Positions 49,440 to 57,900 of a stretch of 64,000 bases of DNA are shown piece by piece. Numbering within the stretch: position 1 is the stretch's first letter; the number at the start of each line of letters is the position of its first letter. The notes under the pieces were generated by a model. It saw only the letters and a list, made by a program, of their open reading frames with translations. It searched no databases and had not been told where the DNA came from. The DNA is from G020353115 sp964389685. GTDB taxonomy: Bacteria; Bacteroidota; Bacteroidia; Bacteroidales; VadinHA17. The stretch spans positions 124,001 to 188,000 of the forward strand of contig CAYMFM010000001.1 in the NCBI GenBank assembly GCA_964389685.1, written 5' to 3'. Position numbers and translations under genes: made by a program.

Positions 49440-50423
49440 ATGAAGTTCAAAGTAGGAATTGATAATTACAGCCTGTCTCCATTAAACCTGGAACCATTGA
49501 AGGTGTTAGCTTGGGCGGAGAAAAACAAGGCAGATGGGGTTTCATTTTCCGGTTTGCCGGAAGGAAGAAGTAACCCCGATTATGAATACCTGAAATCGCT
49601 GAAAGCCTTTGGAAAAGAACACAACCTCTACCTCGAATGGGGAGGAGCACAACATATTCCCCGCGATATGAACTCGTGGGAGAAAAAAGATCTGTTTCAA
49701 CACAACCGAAATGTTGCCCGGGAAGCAGAAATTCTCGGAACAAGGATCATGCGGTCGTGTTCCGGCGGACTGATGCGATGGAATCCGGCAAATCCACCAA
49801 CCGATGCATTGTTGAAAGAAATGGCCAATGCCTTGAAAGTTCAGAAACAGATGCTGATGGACCACCACGTAATACTAGCCATAGAAACACACTTTGAGTT
49901 TACCACCTTCGAACTGCTGAAAGTTTTTGAGATGTGTGAAACTGAGCCAGGAGAGTGTCTTGGAATTTGTCTCGATACCATGAACCTGCTGGTTATGCTG
50001 GAAGACCCGGTCGGTGCTACCGAACGGATCCTTCCATGGGTGGTGTCCACTCACATAAAAGATGGCGCCATTACCCTGTGCGACAGTGGTTTGTCGGTAT
50101 TTACCGTGGAAACCGGCAAAGGAATTATTAACCTGAAACGGATCATTGAATTGCTGGATACACTACCGAATGAGGTTACTCTCTCCATAGAGGATCACGG
50201 GGGTGACTTCGATATCCCGGTGTATGATCCGGATTTCCTGGCTGAATTTCCGAATTTGTCGAAGGAAGAATTCATTAACCTGATCAACCTTGTAAAATTA
50301 TCACAGCAGAAGATCGTAGATGGAAAGATATCTCCTCTTTCCCGTGATAAATGGCCGGATGTATGTGAGGAAAGGGTGATTGATGATATTGCGAATATCA
50401 GAAAAATCATTTCGGAAATTTAG
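49440..50423 (+). CDS. Sugar phosphate isomerase/epimerase-like TIM-barrel protein
   Basis: 327 residues of the xylose-isomerase-like AP-endonuclease-2 fold: MKFKVGIDNYSLSPLNLEPLKVLAWAEKNKADGVSFS, EHNLYLEWGGAQHIP, EAEILGTRIMRSCSGG, HHVILAIETHFEFTTFELLKVFEMCETEPGECLGICLDTMNLLVMLEDP, VVSTHIKDGAITL and VTLSIEDHGGDF. The Glu of AIETH, Asp of CLDTMN, His of THIKD and Glu of SIEDHG form the usual divalent-metal site. Members isomerise or epimerise sugars, and some split 3-keto-glycosides made by Gfo/Idh/MocA dehydrogenases. Such a dehydrogenase is encoded at 55.5 kb, consistent with but not proving that role. No signal peptide. Confidence 0.88.
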   Translation: MKFKVGIDNYSLSPLNLEPLKVLAWAEKNKADGVSFSGLPEGRSNPDYEYLKSLKAFGKEHNLYLEWGGAQHIPRDMNSWEKKDLFQHNRNVAREAEILGTRIMRSCSGGLMRWNPANPPTDALLKEMANALKVQKQMLMDHHVILAIETHFEFTTFELLKVFEMCETEPGECLGICLDTMNLLVMLEDPVGATERILPWVVSTHIKDGAITLCDSGLSVFTVETGKGIINLKRIIELLDTLPNEVTLSIEDHGGDFDIPVYDPDFLAEFPNLSKEEFINLINLVKLSQQKIVDGKISPLSRDKWPDVCEERVIDDIANIRKIISEI

Positions 50424-50429
50424 AAAAGC

Positions 50430-50470
50430 AATAGGTCGCTCCTACGGAGCTATGATCATATTTCACAGGG
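50430..50470. repeat. GCTCCTACGGAGC repeat, uninterrupted copy
   Basis: AGGTCGCTCCTACGGAGCT followed by ATGATCATATTTCAC; matches 44080-44135 except that the latter has a palindrome inserted between GCTCC and TACGGAGC. It lies seven bases after the isomerase stop. Confidence 0.6.
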
Positions 50471-50508
50471 CGGGCTTCATAACCGTTCACCGAACAACGA
50501 ACAAAAAT

Positions 50509-51843
50509 ATGACTAAGCACGAAACCTTCCGGTTCAAAACAGCAGATGAGTTGTTGAAAAAGGCGGAAGAACTGGGGATCAACCTTCCCTGGCAGGAAGA
50601 TCTGGAGCTCCTGTTTAAACCGGTTTGCCTGGGTGAAATAGAGATCCAAAACAGGTTGGTGGTGCATCCGATGGAAGGATTTGACGCCAATCCGGATGGT
50701 TCCCCGGGAGAACTCACCTTCAGACGCTATAACCGGTATGCCGAAGGCGGTAGTGGAATGATCTGGTTTGAGGCGACTGCGGTTGTAAAAGAGGGAAGAT
50801 CAAATCCGAGACAACTGATTATAAACAGACAAACCCTGCCCGGATTTCAGCGGTTGATTGAGGATATACGGTCATCAGCGCTCAAGGCATTCGGTCCATC
50901 GCATAGCCTGTATCTCGTTCTTCAACTAACCCATTCAGGACGGTTCAGTAAACCGGAAGGTCTTCCTGAACCGTCGGTATTTTGTTTTAATCCCTATTTA
51001 GACCGGGACAGCGATGAGATCAGGTTGCTTACGGATGAACAACTTGAACAGGTTCAGGATATATTCATAGAAGCTGGAACCCTGGCTGAGAAGGCTGGTT
51101 TTGATAGTGTGGATATCAAAGCGAGTCACGGATACCTGCTCCATGACTTTTTATCTTCATTTACCCGGGAAGATAGCCGGTTTGGCGGGCCGTCCTTTGA
51201 AAACAGGACCCGTTTCATCCGGGAAGTGATACAGGGGATACAAACAAAAACCAGCAGTCTGAAGATCTCCAGCCGTATCAACCTGTATGATGGAATTCCC
51301 TATCCCTATGGATTTGGTGTCAGGAATGATGGGTCGGTTGCAATGGATCCGGATGAACCGGTTAAACTGGCACGCCAATTGACACAATCGGGTTGTGATC
51401 TGATAAACGGGACCATGGGAATTCCCTTATTAAACGCTCACCTGAATCGTCCCTACGATAAGCCACTGCCGGGGATGAGCCTGCCGGATGAACATCCCCT
51501 GGAAGGTGTTGCACGGCTAATTGATGGCGTTGGGATGGTACAACAGGCTGTTCCGGAAGCTAAATTGGTTGGGACCGGGTATTCCTGGCTGAGGCATCTT
51601 TTCCCGGAAGTAGCTGCCGCAGTGCTGGCACAGAAGAAAGCCACATTCATTGGATTGGGGCGCAGCTCATTTGCCTATCCCGCTGCGCCTAAAGACCTTA
51701 TGCAATATGGGAAAATCAGAAAGGAAAAAACCTGTACTTCCTGTTCAAAGTGTACTGAACTGATGAGGAATATGCTCGTTACCGGCTGTCCCATAAGGGA
51801 TAAGGAAGTGTATGGACCAATATACAAGAAAATAAAATGTTGA
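50509..51843 (+). CDS. Old-yellow-enzyme-type NADH:flavin oxidoreductase with C-terminal cysteine cluster
   Basis: 444 residues from ATG 50509; the longer frame runs through a repeat. The FMN barrel includes FKPVCLGEIEIQNRLVVHPMEGFDANPDGSPGELTFRRYNRYAEGGSGMIWFEATAV, LVLQLTHSGRFS with the substrate-binding His, and FDSVDIKASHGYLLHDFLSSFTREDSRFGGPSFENRTRFIREVI, which is a strong OYE/2,4-dienoyl-CoA-reductase signature. The C-terminus CTSCSKCTELMRNMLVTGC has CxxCxxCx11C spacing, like the 4Fe-4S site of dienoyl-CoA-reductase-type members, but the usual following NAD(P)/FAD domains are absent. It may reduce an enone such as an unsaturated ketosugar. The next gene overlaps its stop. Confidence 0.9.
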   Translation: MTKHETFRFKTADELLKKAEELGINLPWQEDLELLFKPVCLGEIEIQNRLVVHPMEGFDANPDGSPGELTFRRYNRYAEGGSGMIWFEATAVVKEGRSNPRQLIINRQTLPGFQRLIEDIRSSALKAFGPSHSLYLVLQLTHSGRFSKPEGLPEPSVFCFNPYLDRDSDEIRLLTDEQLEQVQDIFIEAGTLAEKAGFDSVDIKASHGYLLHDFLSSFTREDSRFGGPSFENRTRFIREVIQGIQTKTSSLKISSRINLYDGIPYPYGFGVRNDGSVAMDPDEPVKLARQLTQSGCDLINGTMGIPLLNAHLNRPYDKPLPGMSLPDEHPLEGVARLIDGVGMVQQAVPEAKLVGTGYSWLRHLFPEVAAAVLAQKKATFIGLGRSSFAYPAAPKDLMQYGKIRKEKTCTSCSKCTELMRNMLVTGCPIRDKEVYGPIYKKIKC

Positions 51844-52643
51844 GACAGATGGGAAATAACCAGAAAGTAGCCATTGTGTCCGGCGTAAGCCGGGGAATTG
51901 GAAAAGCAACAGCTATTCGTCTTGCAGAAGCAGGATATGCCATTGCAGGAATATCCCGGACAATACATTCTCCGGGATCAGAAAAAAATCGTGCCGAACT
52001 TGAAACTTCAATTTCGGAGTATGGAGTGGATTTCAAATCCTACACCCTGGATATTGCTGATATTGAAAGCCACCAGAACGTGATCGACAACATCATGAAG
52101 GATCTTGGCCGGATTGATCTGCTTGTGAATAACGCCGGAGTTGCCCCGGTAAAACGCATGGATCTGCTTGAAACAACCCCGGAAAGTTACGACCGGGTCA
52201 TGGGAATAAACCTTCGCGGTCCCCTCTTTTTCACACAACGGGTGGTCAATACCATGATCGGGCTGCAGGGAAAGATTGATCCGTATTTTCCACGAATTGT
52301 GTTCATCACCTCTGTTTCAGCCGTGATGTCTTCGGTAAACAGAGGGGAATATTGCATCTCCAAAGCCGGTTTGAGCATGGCCAGCCAGCTCTTTGCCGAC
52401 CGCCTCTCAAAAATGGGTATAGTCGTTTTTGAAGTAAGACCCGGGATCATACGGACCGATATGACGGCTCCGGTTAAGGAGAAGTATGACAGCATGATCG
52501 CTGATGGTTTAATCCCTCAGGACCGGTGGGGTCATCCCGATGATATCGCGAAAACCGTTGCTGCCATTGTTACTGGCAATTTTGACTATTCCACCGGAAT
52601 GATATTTGAAGTGAGCGGGGGCATGAATATCCGGAGTTTGTGA
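51837..52643 (+). CDS. SDR-family oxidoreductase (3-oxoacyl-ACP-reductase-like)
   Basis: 268 residues. ATG 51837 overlaps the OYE stop; ATG 51849 (MGNNQKVAIV) is an alternative. Motifs: SGVSRGIG at about 15-22, LLVNNAGVAP, Ser in FITSVSAVMSSV, and YCISK as YxxxK. The end YSTGMIFEVSGGMNIRSL is a common SDR C-terminus. It should interconvert a carbonyl and a hydroxyl using NAD(P)H. Translational coupling to the OYE-type reductase suggests they act in sequence: one reduces a double bond or enone, the other the ketone. The substrate is unknown but the setting is sugar catabolism. Confidence 0.9.
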   Translation: MLRQMGNNQKVAIVSGVSRGIGKATAIRLAEAGYAIAGISRTIHSPGSEKNRAELETSISEYGVDFKSYTLDIADIESHQNVIDNIMKDLGRIDLLVNNAGVAPVKRMDLLETTPESYDRVMGINLRGPLFFTQRVVNTMIGLQGKIDPYFPRIVFITSVSAVMSSVNRGEYCISKAGLSMASQLFADRLSKMGIVVFEVRPGIIRTDMTAPVKEKYDSMIADGLIPQDRWGHPDDIAKTVAAIVTGNFDYSTGMIFEVSGGMNIRSL

Positions 52644-52689
52644 AATCATCAAGAGGATTGGATATTCGATCATTATCTTCCTTTAATTT

Positions 52690-52936
52690 AAAAATTAGTA
52701 AAAGGAATCCCAGCGGGATTCAACAATGAGTAACCCCGTATTTAGTGCGGGGCAGGAACAGGGAACAAAACCAACCCCGAATGGGGTTGAATAAGAAAAC
52801 ATATAATAATAAGATGGGATCGAACATAAAGATTGATATTTCTCTAGTTCAACCCCTGCAGGGTTGTTTATACAATCTTTTGGTAACCACCGGTTTTACC
52901 GGTGGCTATTCATTTTTCAACCCCTTCGGGGTTTAA
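52690..52936. repeat. Array of CCCC-hairpin intergenic repeats before the GH38 gene
   Basis: The 393-bp gap 52644-53036 holds no gene. Hairpins are ATCCCAGCGGGAT (52707-52719), AACCCCGAATGGGGTT (about 52773-52788), CAACCCCTGCAGGGTTG (about 52851-52867), CCACCGGTTTTACCGGTGG (about 52888-52906) and AACCCCTTCGGGGTT (about 52920-52934). Such gap-filling repeats probably separate two transcription units. Confidence 0.6.
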
Positions 52937-53036
52937 CTGTTCTGGATGTTTCATTTCAGATTATTTTGTGATGGATTCGACTGGTAAATTTACTTTTAAA
53001 TAGTTATACGCTGTAATCGTTTTGCTCTGAAATAAC

Positions 53037-55541
53037 ATGACTCAAAAAACCCTGATCCTCGTTTGCAATGCCCACCTGGATCCCGTGTGGTTATGGGAGT
53101 GGGAGGAAGGCCTGGCAGAAACACTATCCACCTTCCGGATTGCGGCAAAATTCTGCCGGGAGTATGAGGGATTCGTTTTCTGCCACAACGAAGCACTCCT
53201 CTATCAGTACGTTGAGGAGTATGAGCCGGAACTGTTTGAAGAGATCAGGACGCTGGTAACCGAAGGAAGCTGGAAGATCATCGGCGGCTGGTACCTTCAA
53301 CCCGATTGCAATATGCCCTCCGGAGAAGCATTGATCCGGCAAATCGTGGTTGGAAAAAAATACTTCATGGATAGATTTGGGGTTGAACCCAAAACCGCTG
53401 TTAATTTTGATCCGTTTGGTCATTCCCGCGGGTTGGTTCAGGTAATGAAAAAATCGGGCTACTCTTCCTATCTGTTTTGCCGGCCCGATCATCATTTTTT
53501 TGATCTGCCCGATCTTGATTTCAAATGGGTGGGATACGATGGCTCTGAGATATTAGCTCACCGCCCTTATGATCACTATAACTCAAGCAAAGGTCAGTCT
53601 GTCGATAAAATCAGGAAGTGGCTGACACAGAATAGTAGCAGAAAGAACGGACTGCTTCTCTGGGGAATTGGAAATCACGGTGGGGGACCCTCACGGGAAG
53701 ACCTTGAGCAGATCTCCGAATTGCAGAAAAAGACAAAAGAGAGAACCATCTGCCACGGAACCCCGGAAGAGTATTTTTATTTACTGGAGAAGGAAGGAAA
53801 GAAATTCGTGAGAGTGGAAAAGAGCATTAATCCATTTGCTGTTGGATGTTATACCTCGATGCAACTGGTTAAAAAGAGATACAGGCAGCTGGAAAATCTC
53901 TTCTTCCTTACAGAGAAAATTTGTACCCTGACTCACCTGCAGGGAATGATGGAATATCCCGGAAAGTCATTATCGGAAGCACTGGAAGACCTGCTTTTTT
54001 GCCAGTTCCACGATATCCTTCCCGGATCATCCATACCGGAAGTGGAAGAATATGCCATCCGACGGCTGCACCATGGGATGGAGATCCTTGAACGTCTGCA
54101 GACAAAAGCATTTATGGCAAACCTTTCCGGTCAGCCGGAGACAAAAGAGGATGAGTTTCCGCTGTTGTTTTTTAATCCGCATCCTTTTGATGTCGATGAA
54201 ACGGTGGTTGTTGAATTCCAGGCACAGGAACCCAACTTCGATGAAGAGTACCTGCAGGTACCGGAAATTATGGATCCGGAGGGAAACCTCATTCCTTCTC
54301 AGGTTGAAAAAGAGAGCAGCAACATCGTTCAGGACCACCGAAAACGGGTTGTTTTTAACGCCCGTCTCAAAGCATCATCCATGAACCGGTATTCCTGTTT
54401 TTTGAAGAAGATACCGCGTGTATCAGCGGTAAAGGGAAAAGTAACTGACCGGTTTCGCTTCAGCCTGCCGAATGGACAGATAGAGATCAATCCTGAAACG
54501 GGTTTGATTCAGAGTTATGAGATTGATGGAAAAAAGATTCTATTACCGGGATCAGGACGGCTGCTGGTAATCGGCGATAATGCGGATCCCTGGGGTATGA
54601 CTGTTCGGTCCTTTCGGGAAATAAAGGGAGAATTTCAGCTGCTGACACCACAGTCGGCTGCTTCATTTGCCGGTGTGGATGCCACGCGGTTGCAGCCACT
54701 CCGGATCATTGAGGAAGGTCCGGTAAGGACCATGGTTGAAGGACTGTTCGGTTTTGCAGGATCGTATGCTGCAATACGGTATAAGATACCGCAGAATAGG
54801 AACGAAATAGAAATAGAAGCAAGGATCTACTGGATGGAGAAAGACAGCATGCTGAAAATTTCTTTTAATACGGGCTGGGAAAACGCAAAATGTTCTGGGC
54901 AGGTCGCCTGTGGAGTGGAAGAGTTTGACCGGGTCCGGGAAGAGCTTGTAGCTCAAAGATGGATCGGTTTGGAATCACAGACAGAGGAAATGGCACTCAC
55001 TGTCATCAATGATACTACGTATGGATTTGACTATGATAACGGGGAAATAAGGATCTCCATGTTACGGTCTCCTGCCTATTCAGGTCATCCGGTAGAGCAA
55101 GATCAACCCATTGCTCCTCAGGATCGGTTCGAACCACGAATTGACCAGGGCGAACGATCCTTCCGGTTCTGGATACAAGCCGGTAATTCCTCTGTACGGA
55201 GAGAATCAATCCACAGGGAGAGCCTGGTCAGGAACGAACCACCACACGGGCTCTGCTGTTACCCCACAGGAAAGGGCGAAAAATTGCTTCAGGGAGTGAT
55301 TATCTCTGATCCAACCATTCAACTGCCTGCACTGAAAATGAGCCAAAAGAATGAGCGGTTGGTGATGCGATTGTTTGAGCCAACAGGGCAAGAGAGGAAA
55401 GCAGAAATCAAAATTCCTGTATTGGATTTTTCCAGCACGGTTGTACTGAGACCCTTTGAAATTAAAACCATTGCAATCGATCTTAAAAACAGGACCATAG
55501 TTGAAACCGACTTGCTGGAACGGGAATTGAACCAATCCTGA
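53037..55541 (+). CDS. GH38 alpha-mannosidase, cytoplasmic
   Basis: An 834-residue GH38 enzyme. NAHLDPVWLWEWEEG (11-25) gives zinc ligands His13 and Asp15. VNFDPFGHSRGLVQVMKKSGYSSYLFCRPD holds nucleophile Asp125. LLWGIGNHGGGPSREDLEQI is the substrate and metal loop, and CQFHDILPGSSIPEVEEYA starts the middle domain. The C-terminal beta-sandwich domains follow, with SFNTGWENAKCSGQVACGVEE and MLRSPAYSGHPVEQDQP. There is no signal peptide, so it acts in the cytoplasm on imported mannosides. The next gene starts directly at its stop (TGAATG), so it is cotranscribed with a sugar dehydrogenase, UroD-like, ROK and lyase-like genes. Confidence 0.95.
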   Translation: MTQKTLILVCNAHLDPVWLWEWEEGLAETLSTFRIAAKFCREYEGFVFCHNEALLYQYVEEYEPELFEEIRTLVTEGSWKIIGGWYLQPDCNMPSGEALIRQIVVGKKYFMDRFGVEPKTAVNFDPFGHSRGLVQVMKKSGYSSYLFCRPDHHFFDLPDLDFKWVGYDGSEILAHRPYDHYNSSKGQSVDKIRKWLTQNSSRKNGLLLWGIGNHGGGPSREDLEQISELQKKTKERTICHGTPEEYFYLLEKEGKKFVRVEKSINPFAVGCYTSMQLVKKRYRQLENLFFLTEKICTLTHLQGMMEYPGKSLSEALEDLLFCQFHDILPGSSIPEVEEYAIRRLHHGMEILERLQTKAFMANLSGQPETKEDEFPLLFFNPHPFDVDETVVVEFQAQEPNFDEEYLQVPEIMDPEGNLIPSQVEKESSNIVQDHRKRVVFNARLKASSMNRYSCFLKKIPRVSAVKGKVTDRFRFSLPNGQIEINPETGLIQSYEIDGKKILLPGSGRLLVIGDNADPWGMTVRSFREIKGEFQLLTPQSAASFAGVDATRLQPLRIIEEGPVRTMVEGLFGFAGSYAAIRYKIPQNRNEIEIEARIYWMEKDSMLKISFNTGWENAKCSGQVACGVEEFDRVREELVAQRWIGLESQTEEMALTVINDTTYGFDYDNGEIRISMLRSPAYSGHPVEQDQPIAPQDRFEPRIDQGERSFRFWIQAGNSSVRRESIHRESLVRNEPPHGLCCYPTGKGEKLLQGVIISDPTIQLPALKMSQKNERLVMRLFEPTGQERKAEIKIPVLDFSSTVVLRPFEIKTIAIDLKNRTIVETDLLERELNQS

Positions 55542-56768
55542 ATGGACTATAAAAAAAGAAATAGCGTATCCGTTTTGATGGTTGGAATCGGAGGGTACGG
55601 ATTCTATTACCTGAAGAACCTGTTTGAACATTTCAGTGACGAAGAGATTGAGATGAGCGGTGTGGTTGATCCTTTTGCCGCGAACTCCGGATTATACCGG
55701 GAGATAAAGAGACGGAGGATTCCCATTTGTAACTCCCTTATGGATTTTTACATCAAGGGAGGAAGCGCTGACCTTGTGGTCATTTCTTCTCCATTGCAAT
55801 ATCACATCGAACAGTCCTGTATTGCCCTGATTAATGGAGGCAACGTATTGTGCGATAAACCACTCGGTACTGTGATACAGGATATTGATGAACTGTTATT
55901 GGCGAGAAAGCAATCGGGCAGATGGGTTATGATTGGGTACCAGTGGTCCTACTCCAACGCGATCCAGGAGTTAAAAAGGGATATTATTTCCGGACTGTAT
56001 GGTAAACCCATACGGATGAAATCACTCTGTTTCTGGCCCCGGGGGAAAGATTATTATGAAAGGAATGAATGGGCCGGAAAGTTAAGGGATGAAAAAGAAC
56101 GGTGGGTTCTCGATAGTCCCCTGGGAAACGCGATGGCACATTTCATACACAACCTCTTCTACCTGCTCGGCAGGGAAATGAATGAGAGTGATCAACCGGC
56201 CGGGATCCAGGGTGAATGTTACCGAACCTATCCCATTCAGAATTACGACACCGGTGTGTTCAGGGCATACACTGCCTGTGGTGTGGAAATCTTGTTTTAC
56301 GGATCGCACGTTACCGCCTGTGAAAGAGGCCCAATGTTTCATCTGGAGTTTGAAGATGGAACCGTTACATTTGGTGATGAACAGGACCGGATCGTCGCTA
56401 CTACACGGGAGGGGAGGAAGAAAGACTATGGTTCCCCGGAGGACGATGATCAGTTCCTTAAACTTCACGAAGCAATGAAAGCTGTAAGGGAAGACCGGCC
56501 GGTGATTTGTGGTCCGGAAGCAGCTACTGCACAGGTTCTGTGTATTAATGGAGTCCAGGATTCAGTGGAAGAGATCGCTGCTTTCCCTTTCGATAGACTG
56601 GTGATGGATGAACAAAAGGAACGATTCTGGATCGATGGTCTCGGTGAAGAGTTGTATGCGTGTTACCGGGACAACAGATTGCCTTCGGAGACAAACCTGC
56701 CCTGGGCTGTTCCGGGTAAAATAATCGATTTGAGAAATTATGTGTACTTTCCCGGAGGGAGAAGATGA
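55542..56768 (+). CDS. Gfo/Idh/MocA family dehydrogenase, cytoplasmic
   Basis: 408 residues. VLMVGIGGYGFYYLKNLFEHF is the Rossmann motif (GIGGYG), ADLVVISSPLQYHIEQSCIALINGGNVLCDKPLGTVIQDI carries the catalytic DKP lysine, GYQWSYSNAIQELKRDI and the H of NAMAHFIHNLFYLLGRE are the substrate block. It lacks an export signal, unlike the homologues at 31.7 and 33.7 kb. The ATG immediately follows the GH38 stop. It should oxidise a sugar hydroxyl; together with the TIM-barrel isomerase at 49.4 kb it could support a 3-keto-sugar route. An alternative role is a myo-inositol or sugar-acid dehydrogenase. Confidence 0.92.
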   Translation: MDYKKRNSVSVLMVGIGGYGFYYLKNLFEHFSDEEIEMSGVVDPFAANSGLYREIKRRRIPICNSLMDFYIKGGSADLVVISSPLQYHIEQSCIALINGGNVLCDKPLGTVIQDIDELLLARKQSGRWVMIGYQWSYSNAIQELKRDIISGLYGKPIRMKSLCFWPRGKDYYERNEWAGKLRDEKERWVLDSPLGNAMAHFIHNLFYLLGREMNESDQPAGIQGECYRTYPIQNYDTGVFRAYTACGVEILFYGSHVTACERGPMFHLEFEDGTVTFGDEQDRIVATTREGRKKDYGSPEDDDQFLKLHEAMKAVREDRPVICGPEAATAQVLCINGVQDSVEEIAAFPFDRLVMDEQKERFWIDGLGEELYACYRDNRLPSETNLPWAVPGKIIDLRNYVYFPGGRR

Positions 56769-56805
56769 AGAGATTTTCCGATTTTTTAATACGTAATAAA
56801 CTGTC

Positions 56806-56858
56806 CCCTTTTTTGAAAAGGGGGTGTCCGCCAGCTGGCGGACGGGGGATTCCCTAAA
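56806..56858. repeat. CCCCTTTT/AAAAGGGG element interrupted by a GTCCGCCAGCTGGCGGAC palindrome
   Basis: The arrangement AAAAGGGGG-palindrome-GGGGGATTCC matches the AAAAGGGGGATAAAGGGGGATTTT element at 42136, with the 18-bp perfect palindrome (56826-56843) in place of ATAAA. It lies in the 108-bp gap before the UroD-like gene. Confidence 0.65.
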
Positions 56859-56876
56859 CAACAATGATTCGGCAAC

Positions 56877-57887
56877 ATGACCCGCAAAACCCTGGTACAA
56901 AAAACGCTGGAATTTGATTCCCCTGAACGAATCCCACGACAGATCTGGATTCTTCCCTGGGCGGATGATCATTATCCGGATTTTACCCAACGATTACGAA
57001 TGACATTTCCCGATGATGTTGTGCAGACACCGGTTTACTATAGAAAGCCACCTGTGATATCTGGAAATAAATATAAATCGGGGTATTACGTGGATGAATG
57101 GGGTTGTGAGTTCAAAAACATTCATGAAGGGTTGATGGGTGTGGTTCAGAAACCACTCATTGCAGATCCGATGCATTACCATGATTTGAAAACTCCAGAA
57201 ACTATTCTGACCCTTGATGTTGAAGAAATCAAACGGTTTTGCAAATACACGGACCAGTTTACCCTGGCAGGAAATTTTCAGCGTCCTTTTGAACGGTTTC
57301 AATTCATAAGAACGATGGAATTGGCATTCATGGACCTGGCTGTGGAACCTCCGGGATTGAAAGAACTGTTGAATGTCATCCATCAGCACTACTGCAAAGA
57401 GGTAGAATCGTGGGCAGAAACGCCCGTGGATGCGATCTATCTGATGGATGATTGGGGAACGCAACATGGCTTGATCACCTCTCCGGACATCTTCAGGAAA
57501 TATTTCAAGCCGATGTACAAAGAGTATGTTGAAATTGCAAAACAGTATGGGAAATATGTATTCATGCATTCCGACGGAGCAATCAGTGAGATAATCCCTG
57601 ACCTCATCGAGCTTGGAATTGACGCATTGAATTCGCAATTATTCTGTATGAATATCCAGGAGTTGGCCGAAAAACATAGCGGTAAACTCACATTCTGGGG
57701 TGAAATAGACCGTCAGCATATGCTTCCGGATTGCAGTCAGGAAGAGATTGAGCATGCTGTTTATCAACTGTTTCAATTGTTCTACAAGAAGGGAGGAGTG
57801 ATCGCACAGTGTGAGTTTGGACCGGGAGCCAAACCGGAAAATGTCTGGACGGTATTTGAAACCTGGAACAGACTCACCCACGAATAA
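56877..57887 (+). CDS. Uroporphyrinogen-decarboxylase (URO-D)-family protein, methyltransferase-like
   Basis: 336 residues: MTRKTLVQKTLEFDSPERIPRQIWILPW at the start (the R-[IV]-P block), DEWGCEFKNIHEGLMGVVQKPLI, TPVDAIYLMDDWGTQHGLITSPDIFRKYFKPMYKEYVEIAKQYGKYVFMHSDGAISEIIPDLIELGIDALNS, and FWGEIDRQHML. The barrel fits the URO-D superfamily, which includes the MtaA/MtbA corrinoid:CoM methyltransferases. The MtaA zinc H-x-C appears as HSDG, so the metal-thiol site is not conserved. True HemE is unlikely because the substrate arginines are absent. Its neighbours are sugar genes, with a corrinoid protein at 61.9 kb. A methyl-transfer role on methylated sugars is an attractive but untested idea. 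Confidence 0.82.
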   Translation: MTRKTLVQKTLEFDSPERIPRQIWILPWADDHYPDFTQRLRMTFPDDVVQTPVYYRKPPVISGNKYKSGYYVDEWGCEFKNIHEGLMGVVQKPLIADPMHYHDLKTPETILTLDVEEIKRFCKYTDQFTLAGNFQRPFERFQFIRTMELAFMDLAVEPPGLKELLNVIHQHYCKEVESWAETPVDAIYLMDDWGTQHGLITSPDIFRKYFKPMYKEYVEIAKQYGKYVFMHSDGAISEIIPDLIELGIDALNSQLFCMNIQELAEKHSGKLTFWGEIDRQHMLPDCSQEEIEHAVYQLFQLFYKKGGVIAQCEFGPGAKPENVWTVFETWNRLTHE

Positions 57888-57900
57888 CGATCGGAAAGAA

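Noticed and set aside
56877..57887. hemE (true uroporphyrinogen decarboxylase)
   Set aside because: The N-terminal substrate-binding Arg/Asp signature of HemE is lacking and the neighbours are sugar genes; the wider URO-D family call is retained.
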